From: Polyodon spathula
Taxonomy: Eukaryota; Chordata; Actinopteri; Acipenseriformes; Polyodontidae
NCBI RefSeq assembly: GCF_017654505.1
Contig: NC_054534.1
Location: 41,594,726 to 41,658,725 of the forward strand
Length of the DNA stretch: 64,000 nucleotides
Direction: 5' to 3'
Made by a program: the position numbers and the translations under genes. The notes under the pieces were generated by a model, which did no database searches, had not been told where the DNA came from, and saw only the letters and a list, made by a program, of their open reading frames with translations. Below are positions 56,391-64,000 of the stretch, one piece after another (within the stretch, counting starts at the first letter, position 1; each line of letters starts with the position of its first letter).

Positions 56391-57600
56391 TTTTATAATT
56401 TTACTTACTTGAAGTTGTACGGCATATATAATAAGTTGGTTCATACTGACACCTGTCATTGCGCTACTTATAGGGCTGTGTTCTGAACATAGTGCAAATG
56501 ATCTGTGGCGCATAAATGGGGCACTGCGCTGAAATGGTATTCTGAAGAAATGTCTTGTGCCTTTATAGAGCGCATGCCCAACGCCACTGGGTCGGCATAA
56601 ATTTTGATGTGCGGTATCATTAACATATTCACTGAAGCAATTCTGATGACAGAACAACGGGGTACCAAATTGATAACTGAGCGCAGCGTTAACACCCACT
56701 GAAACCAGGTTTATTTAGTGGCGCAATCAGGGACTTTAACAATTGAACACACTACAAAAAAACAAAGTAGTCCTAAGTAGCAACTGCGTGCATTTGGACT
56801 GACATAGAAAGAGGAAATCAAAGAAAGAAAAGTAAAAGAAAAGAAAAAATGACAAAGCATAAAAAACTAACAATATTGTTCGTAAATTAATAATAAACAA
56901 ATATATGATTTTTTTTTTTTAAATCCTCTTTTGCAGATACAATGAAGTACTATTTATTTATTTATTTATTTATTTCGAGGACTGTAGCAATTTATTTTCA
57001 CAGCAATTATTACAAGTGAAGATATTTACGTACAGTATATGAAGAGCAGCACAACAGGAGTGTCACTTCTGTATCTGTGTGTGTATGTCTGTCCTTCCTT
57101 TCCCTGGTTGTACTGTAAACAAATTAACTGCCGTGTAAACTTGACACAATGTACTTGCTTTGTTTCCATGATTGAAGTAAGTCACTACTATTGGCAGACC
57201 TGAAACAAGATATCGGTTTGGTTGCCTGATAATGTACAAGCTTAGCTAGGTTGTAGGGTGGTTGGTTGGGCACCGGAAAATATTCCATGAGAATTTAAGC
57301 CCTGGTTATATTGAAACTCCAGTACATTACAAGCTCACAGGGAACGTGATGCGTCACTTTATGTCCTGATAGAAAATGAATCCACTGCGGCTACTGGTAG
57401 ACAGATCAGGGAGGGTAGTCAGTATTTTACACTTTACATGTAGTAATGTCAATTATTATTTGCACATGTATTTATTTAATCACATTTTCTTTTGAGCACT
57501 TGCATGTTTTGATTTATTCTATTATGTAGAGGACACCTTTTATTTATTTTATTCACGTTTGCTTTGCTGCACTGTTTTGTGGTGCTTTTGAATTATTCAC
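56391..57600. other. No gene seen
   Basis: Unassigned. (ATTT)n near 56955. The 103-codon minus-strand frame at 56388-56699 is unrecognised. Confidence 0.5.
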
Positions 57601-58440
57601 GTGTAGTATTTTGAGTATTTTGCACTTTTTGTCACCACTGAGCACCCCCTGATCATTAACCAGCTGCTTGCTAATGATGTACACCTGTTGATTATTTGGA
57701 CGGCTTTAAAAAATCAGACTTGTGAATACAGCACCAGCGATATACTGACACTGACACTGATGGTGATGATGCTGCTGTTGCTCTCTTGATTTTAAGGTTG
57801 GTGTTGTTTCTTGGGCTTGTTGTAATGTAAAGAGTGATACACTGATACTGATGCTGCTGCTGTAGGTCTCTTGATTTTAAGGAAATGAACAAAACTACCA
57901 GGATTTCTAGGGTGCGCTGGCATTCTGGTCCTCCCCTACATCTCCTTCTTGTGGAAACCACTTATCCGAGATTGGACTTTGTTATAAACGTTGTCGCGCT
58001 GTACTAAGTCCTCCAAATGGTAGAGAATAAATACAGTTTTAAATACGGACATTTTTTAATCCCTTTTTATCACTGTATTTTTGTGTAATCATTCCTGCAT
58101 TTTAATGGTGGTTTTTATCTTTTGTGTATTCTTTATTTTTATAAACAAAGCTTCAGACTGTGTTATTGTGTGGGTTTTATGATAGTGCTTTGAATATTTT
58201 ATCTTTTGTGTTTTGATTTTGGTTTATTGTATTTTATTTTAACATGCAAAGCTCCCGATTTTAGACTACATCATTTTATTGTCTTAATATTATGTTAGTC
58301 GCTTTGTGTATTTCTTGAACTTTCCAAAATAAACTTTTTTTTCATAGTTATTCTCTTCCTTGTTCTCACTGCCTTGGGTTGTCACGCATCCATTCCAGTG
58401 CAAATAAAAGAACCTGTGCAGGTGATTAGTTGCCCCTGTA
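57600..58440. repeat. Possible retroelement remnant with internal duplication
   Basis: GCTGCTG followed by TCTCTTGATTTTAAGG occurs twice, near 57770 and 57855. A poly(A)-signal-like AATAAA and T-rich stretches resemble LTR U3/R sequence. No ends found. Confidence 0.25.
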
Positions 58441-58470
58441 CTTAGTAAGTGGTTCTCCACTCTGGCGTAG

Positions 58471-58650
58471 TCAGGCTACATTAGTGCTTTTACATTTAAC
58501 ACTTGCTACACATGTCTCTACTTCTTCTATTAATATAGCAATCTCCTGTGTCGTGAAGAGTGGTTTACGTATTCTCTTGTCGAGTGACCTATCACTTGTT
58601 CTTCTGTCTTGAGCTGGTTGTTCTTGCTCTGTGGTACTGCTGCTCGACAT
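58471..58650 (-). pseudogene. Myb/SANT-like protein N-terminal fragment
   Basis: From ATG at 58650 the frame reads MSSSSTTEQEQPAQDRR, then KRIRKPLFTTQEIAILIEEVET before a stop at 58471. The basic-(R/K)KP-F-T-x2-E-(x)-ILIEEV pattern is that of the first helix of Myb-like domains, such as those in the accessory protein of Harbinger transposons. The rest of the domain is missing. There is no supporting transposase nearby. Confidence 0.35.
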
Positions 58651-59094
58651 GATAACCACTTTTGCATTCAAAATCAGAGCCTTGCGGTGATGCAAGCCTA
58701 TTCTGTCTCTTTAAAGGGATTGTTGCCTGGCTCTGATTGGATAGCAGATTCCCCAGCCTACTCAGAATTGATTGGCTGGGCGCTGTCAGTGCGCCATTAA
58801 ACACGCTTGCGCTGGGTTTTTAATTTCATCAGAATCGCGCTTTTTGAGAAGCCACTCCCTGCGGGGCAGATGTGATTAACTTTAACCACTACGTTTGCGA
58901 TTGCACTAATTTCATCAGAACAGAGTCCATAGTGTTTATCCTAATGGTGGGCAAATTACGGCCCGCAAAGGATTCTATGTGCCCTACCACTGTGTCTAGC
59001 AAAAGGAATATATCATAATATATCAACACGGCAGACAGGAGAAACAAAAAGGACAAATACGAAATGTGTACGAACTGTGAGTGTGAATTCAAAG

Positions 59095-60792
59095 ATGAGT
59101 TTATCAAAGAAGAGGAAAGTAGACGGCGAGTGTCGAATATTCAACAAAGAAAGCGTGGCATTGTTCAAAGAATACAGTTTGAATCAGCATTTTGAGAGCA
59201 AACATGCACTTAAATATATTAACTTTTCTGCCGAAGAAAAAGCAAAGAAAGCAGATAAGATGGTTGTGAGAATGCAAAAAGAGCAAAGCATGTTCACAAA
59301 GTTATCAGCAGCCCAGGAGGAGATTATGAGAGGGAGCTACATGATTGCACACAAAATCAGCAAGAACAGCAAACTATTCTTTGAAGGAGAATTTATAAAG
59401 AAATGTATGGTTGACTGCCTCTATTTTGTGTGCAGACAGGAAAAAGCAGTTTGAAAACATTAGTTTGTCAAGGTGAACCATTGTGAGATATGTTGAGGAT
59501 ATCTCCGAGAACCTGCACCTGCAAAGTAAACAATTTATCACATTTTTCAGTGGTATTTGATAAAAGTTGTGATGTGAAAAAAATGGCCCAGCTGATGATT
59601 TTCATTCGAGGTATCACCGAAAACTTTGAGCTTACAGAAGAATTGGCATGCAGTCAATGAAAGGCACGACAACAGGAAAATATTTATTGGAGGCACTAAA
59701 TCAGTGCATCTCAAAATTAGGAGTGGAGTGGAAAAAATTGGGAAGTGTGACCACTGATGGAAGTCCAAATCTGATAGGCCAACATGTTGGCTTGCTGAAA
59801 AGAATTAAAGACCAAGAAACAAGTCCAAAGCAGAATATAGTTTTTTTACACTGCATTATTCACCAAGAGGCCTTCTGTAAGTGTGTTCTAAAACTAGGAA
59901 ATGTCATGAACACAGTTACGGAAGTTGTCAACTATATTTGAGTGAGTGGTTTAAACCACAGGCAATTTGTAACTTTGCTTGAGGAATCTGAAACCGAGCA
60001 CACGGATGTTCTGTACCACACCAATGTCAGGTGGCTTAGTTTGGGAAAAAATTTGAAAAGAGTTTTGGAACTAAGAGCAGAGATTGTTTTGTTTCTGGAC
60101 ATAAATGAAAAAGATTTGGATTTCCCACAGCTGAAGGATGCAGATTGGCTCTATGATTTCGCATTTGCTGTTGATAGTATGGGCCACATGAACAAACTGA
60201 ATTTAAGACTGCAAGGGAAGGGACTTTTTACTCATGATTTGTATTGCAGTGTCAAGTTATTTATGACTAAGTTACTTCTTTTCTCCCGTCAGATAGGAAA
60301 CAAGCAGTTCACCCACTTCCCCACGTTGCAGGAGATTACTGTTTGTGATGAAAAACTGAAAAGATATACGTCCTTACTCCTCGACTTAAATGCTGCATTT
60401 TCTCACAGATTCAAGGATCTCAGAATGATAGAAAATTACCTGTCTTTGGTCTCTTCACCATATTCATTTGATGTTGTCAAAACCCTGTTTGACCTCCAGC
60501 TCGAGCTTATTGACCTGCAATGTGATGCATTGCTTGCGGAGCAATTTAAATCAGTACTGCTTCCTAGTGATGCCTCTCTTAATGAACAGACCTTTCCAAA
60601 AATCAAGGCTCATGCACAGAAGATGCTTGTACTGTTTGGATCAACATACATATGCAGAGATTTTCTGTGATGAAATTCAATAAATCAAAACATAGACCTG
60701 CAATGAACGATGACCACCTTGGAACAACAGAGATGATGCCTGACTTCAATTCTCTGGTTATAGAAGATCAGCGCCTACACTCTTCCGATTGA
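59095..60792 (+). pseudogene. hAT transposase (BED-finger type), broken
   Basis: ATG at 59095 starts MSLSKKRKVDGECRIF, a BED-type finger that has lost its second Cys (CRIF) but keeps NQHFESKH. A helical region with AEEKAKKADKMV, SYMIAHKISKNSKLF and EGEFIKKCM follows to a TGA at 59454. A frame-shifted stretch holds FDKSCDVKKMAQLMIFIRG. From 59648 the frame is long: VTTDGSPNLIG, LHCIIHQEAFC, a TGA at 59939 where Arg (CGA) is expected, then GLNHRQF, LYHTNVRWLS and FGSTYIC. A one-base shift near 60657 hides the C-terminal FSVMKFNKSKHRPAMNDDHL, ending at 60792. The protein resembles GTF2IRD2/ZBED-type hAT transposases. Inactive. Confidence 0.85.
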
Positions 60793-61101
60793 GTATCTTT
60801 GTTTTTCTTGAACCTAATTTTGAACAAATGTCAATTATATTTATGCATATACAAATGTAAGCCTTTATTCTGAGCTATTATGCAATCACCTCTAGGCTAA
60901 AAAAAATCAGGATAATTTTTTTTTTAATACATATTTTATAGGAAATGTTTGTTATGTTATTTATATTTTGATAAAATGGTATCTTCTGAACATTTACAAC
61001 TGCTTAAAGTTTTAATTATTTTTTACTAAAATGTACAGCAGTTGTCGAGTAAAAGAAATATATTATTGCACAATAATATTGTACCAGACGTCTACAATTC
61101 A

Positions 61102-61811
61102 TGTAAGCGCTGGTAAGTATTGATGAACAGACACGATGTACGGTTAAAAACAATAAGAACTGCTGTTTATTTTTTACAACTCCAAACACAAACTGAACTT
61201 CATTCCAACTCTACTCACTTCACTCAAACTGAATTTGTTGTCTTCCTCTCCCTTGCTCTCCATTCTAGAGATGCTGCCTCAGCCCGCTCATCACCCATTG
61301 GCCCATCAATATCTACTGTCAGTGATGTCACCGCATTCTCACTCACACACACACAGACTCTGGCAAAGACAGGTTGGCACTAGCCGGCGACTGAAACAGA
61401 TGCTCTCCATTCCATGACACAGCCCATGTCTGTTGAGATTGCCCCACCATTACAATGACTGAGATATTTTTCACTTTCATTAGTGTGGGAACAACATGGG
61501 AATTGCATATATTTGTGTATTGTAATTTGTAAATATATATTCTAATTCTATATATTCTAATTCTAAGTAGCACATGCCGTTTGCACGGGACAGTTGCTTT
61601 ATAGTTTGAATGTATTTTGTTTAGCCTTTTTTGTACAATTGGCCATATACGCTCTGTACCTTACCATTGCTGGTATTGTGCTTGAGTGGCTGTGTGTGTT
61701 TTGCTTGTAAATAATAAATGCTGAGCGATGTGCTGGCATGTTCAACTGCACCCCTGTGTCCGTGCCTCCATTCCGGCACTCGCCTGCCTGCCTGCTTCAG
61801 CTGTGGTAACA
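61102..61811 (+). mobile_element. Possible LTR insertion in the hAT 3' part
   Basis: The segment from TGTAAGCGCTGG to GTGGTAACA has an AAATAATAAATGCTG poly(A)-signal-like region (near 61710), as in other LTRs here, and interrupts the hAT end. No target duplication was found. Confidence 0.3.
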
Positions 61812-61968
61812 ACATGAATCCATTTCAAAGTTCCATAAACAACAATCACTGGCGAAACAATTGATCAAAACTTCTGTTAATTCATTTTATGTGTGTGGCC
61901 CTCGACAGCTCACCAAAACTCGAGAATTGGCCCCTCAGCCAAAATAATTGCCCACCCCTGATTTATGC

Positions 61969-62199
61969 ACTACTATAGTACCACCTAAATAGAAGCAGTA
62001 CAGTAGATACCGCTGAAGAAAAATGCACAGCTGTTCAGTTTTTTTTGCTATGCATGGAAAATTCTGCAAATATAGACTAATTCCACTTTTTTCTGTAATT
62101 GTGGAATCCCTTACAAGGGTTACACTAAAACTCCTGCTAATGTATTACCGGTATTTTGAATAAAACATGCATGTATCCTAGAGAGAATTATTATTATTA

Positions 62200-62248
<49 letters not shown>

Positions 62249-62369
62249 ATTTTGCTTGTCCTTGGTCACAGAATAATTCTTCCTCTAACTTGAATAATCA
62301 TTATATAAACTAAGCTTATTTTTTCATTTCTTTTTTTGAAAAAACAAACAGTTCTTACTATATTGATAT
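61969..62369. other. No gene seen; (TTA)n/(TTTA)n
   Basis: A run of TTA then TTTA units lies at about 62188-62246. Otherwise AT-rich. Confidence 0.6.
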
Positions 62370-62700
62370 GACTCTTAAAGCCACATCAGATAGAGAGGGT
62401 ACAGCACTATAATTCTATCTATTTACATTTAATGTGGTCTCTTGTAAAATGATGGGAGGGACAGGGGAGACAGGACAAGATGCAATCACTCAGGGATTGA
62501 GCCCCGTAAAGCAGTGCTTTTACACCAGCCATCTCCATGGTAACTAAATATAGAGAGCCATATACAGGTGAGATTTAGGCAAAGAAATTGTTTCTTTGAT
62601 ATTGTATGTCTATAAAGAACATTATTGTCACTTTCATGTGTCATGTACTGATACAGCAGCACGGTCCTACTGACAGGCCTGTAAAAGAGGAGCTGAAATA
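62370..62700. other. Possible conserved noncoding block with RFX-like site
   Basis: Balanced, high-complexity sequence. CATCTCCATGGTAAC (about 62529-62543) resembles an RFX X-box (GTTNCC..GGNAAC). No open frame or repeat signature. Inference only. Confidence 0.3.
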
Positions 62701-64000
62701 ACAGCTCAGTAATATTGTTGTGTTACTGAAAGATGCGGTTTTCTATACACTTAGCAAAAAAAAAGAAAAAACTAGAATACATTGTTATGAACAAGTGGAT
62801 ATTGTTTGATTCAGAGCTGAGCAACCTGTACATCCAAAAATACCTTTATATGTCCCTATAAAAAGCTTTGTCCTCAGACTTGTGTTGTAAAATAAGGTTT
62901 TATGCGAATATTAAAGGTTTGAGCTCCACAGTGAAACTTCAGATTTTAAGCTCTACCAATAACGGTTCAAGGTCAATTGTAATAAAAGCTGAAAGATTTG
63001 ATTTCCAATTTGATTTAAAACTAATAACAATGAGACATCAACCGTCCATTAATATGAAGAGTGTCTAAGATAAAGGGATTCTGTTGCTGGGGAGTCAGAG
63101 AGAATGGCTTATATAAAACCGTTTCTTAGACAAGGAAACTTAGGCAGCCTATCAGAGATTAATACAGAACAGTAACGTGGTTATGGTGGTTGAAACGTTC
63201 TTTAACTGTTTTACTGTTAGACAAAGCATACCATAAAATAGGAGATTAAAAAATAAGGTATTCTAGAATGTCACACCACAGCTTTTATTTTTTTATATTT
63301 CCAAGATGTTTTTTTTTGTTTTGTTTTGTTTTTAAATATGTTTTCTGTGCCAGGTGAACTCACTGCAATCTATCTGACAGCTAAATCAGGTGACACGTGA
63401 AAAAAAAAAAAAAAAATCGATTTGCTAAAAAAATATTCCTGTTTCAAAGGTATTTGCTTCTATCTCAGGGAAACTAATAATCCAAAAAAAATAATAAAAG
63501 TCTCCTTGCTTATCTTCCAGTGTCTTATCCACAGTTATGAAAGTGCTGGATGTAGGGGAAAAAAAGACTTATTTTATAATACAAATGATAAGTAACTTAA
63601 AATGTAATTCCTGGCTCACTACAGTACAGTAATAGTTTGAAAAAGGTTGGGTCAGTTGAAAGGTCACTGCACCACGTGATTTATTTGCTGTCAGGAAATC
63701 CTCAAAATGAGATAGCAACCTGATTTCTACAGGCTGTCTACACAGTTTGTAAGTTTATACTTTAGCATATGTCTAGAAAACCCTATGTCAGATTCTGATG
63801 CTGTGGACATTTAGAGCACCAGCTATTGAGTGTAACATAGTCTTGGGTATATGGAGGCTGTATGTCTATCTGTCTGTACCACTGTCTGTCTGTATGTTGA
63901 ACTTATTTTTGTAATATAAAATAATATAAAAGGACATTCTTTGGTGCAATCTAGTGCTATATGGAGACACTGTTTGTATGTCTTAAAAGCTCTCATTTAA
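62701..64000. other. No gene seen
   Basis: Mostly AT-rich with poly(A) and poly(T) runs. Short TCTGTCTGT tandem words near 63868-63892. Confidence 0.5.

Larger units (their letters stand above)
58942..61960 (+). mobile_element. hAT transposon
   Basis: The left tip GGTGGGCAAATTACGGCCCG and right tip AATTGCCCACCCCTG are degenerate inverse copies of a hAT tip of CAGGGGTGGGCAA type. The 8-bp flanks GTTTATCC (58934-58941) and ATTTATGC (61961-61968) agree at 6 of 8 positions, as expected for an old 8-bp target duplication. The transposase pseudogene lies inside. An LTR-like insertion may lie at 61102-61811. Confidence 0.75.

Overview
This window looks like repeat-rich intergenic DNA from a vertebrate, most likely a ray-finned fish. 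It is AT-rich, has many microsatellites, and carries Tc1/mariner, hAT and piggyBac-type DNA transposons, L2- and L1/Tx1-type LINEs, a fragment of an R2/HERO-like LINE, tRNA-derived SINEs and many LTR retrotransposon remnants. The SINE seen in part at 7.1-7.4 kb and 34.6-34.9 kb resembles one I associate with sturgeons, paddlefish and related non-teleost fishes. That lineage call rests on recall, is an inference and was not tested. I found no intact host protein-coding gene, rRNA, tRNA or CRISPR array. Every recognisable coding sequence belongs to a mobile element or is a broken fragment.

Layout. 1-9.5 kb: mostly unassigned sequence with a 36-bp minisatellite, a piggyBac-like end, a solo LTR (3638-4311), two LTR fragments and an inverted SINE. 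9.5-12.2 kb: a rearranged two-LTR element whose 3' host junction occurs twice. 12.4-13.9 kb: the C-terminal part of an R2/HERO-like LINE with its 3' UTR. 13.9-16.9 kb: a solo LTR, an LTR with an inverted copy of its own end and a piggyBac-like insertion, and an internally deleted Tc1 element. 17.1-17.7 kb: possible conserved noncoding DNA. 18-22.3 kb: hAT fragment, solo LTR, L2 LINE with a piggyBac-like insertion. 24.9-26.4 kb: a long-TIR element with a heat-shock-element-like promoter and an unassigned gene, abutting a MITE. 27-41.7 kb: SINEs, a cloverleaf-like palindrome cluster, a solo LTR, a fragment with a ubiquitin-protease signature, a large inverted-repeat MITE and possible conserved noncoding blocks. 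41.76-45.84 kb: a Tc1 transposon whose transposase is split by a structurally complete LTR element with a Gag-like zinc-knuckle ORF and a proline/glutamate repeat. 48.3-49.6 kb: an L1/Tx1-type LINE fragment split by a deletion derivative of the 25-kb element. 52-56.4 kb: MITE, LTR and a minus-strand Tc1 pseudogene. 58.9-62 kb: a 3-kb hAT element with a broken transposase. 62-64 kb: no gene.

The most notable observations are: (1) at least four sequence-divergent LTR families carry an inverted repeat with an AT-rich loop directly upstream of the TATA box; (2) a perfect five-unit heat-shock element lies 6 bp from a TATA box in the 25-kb transposon; (3) the LTR element in the Tc1 gene is complete in structure but has no pol; (4) the LTR element at 9.5 kb has a duplicated 3' junction. 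All calls come from reading the sequence by eye; no database search was possible.
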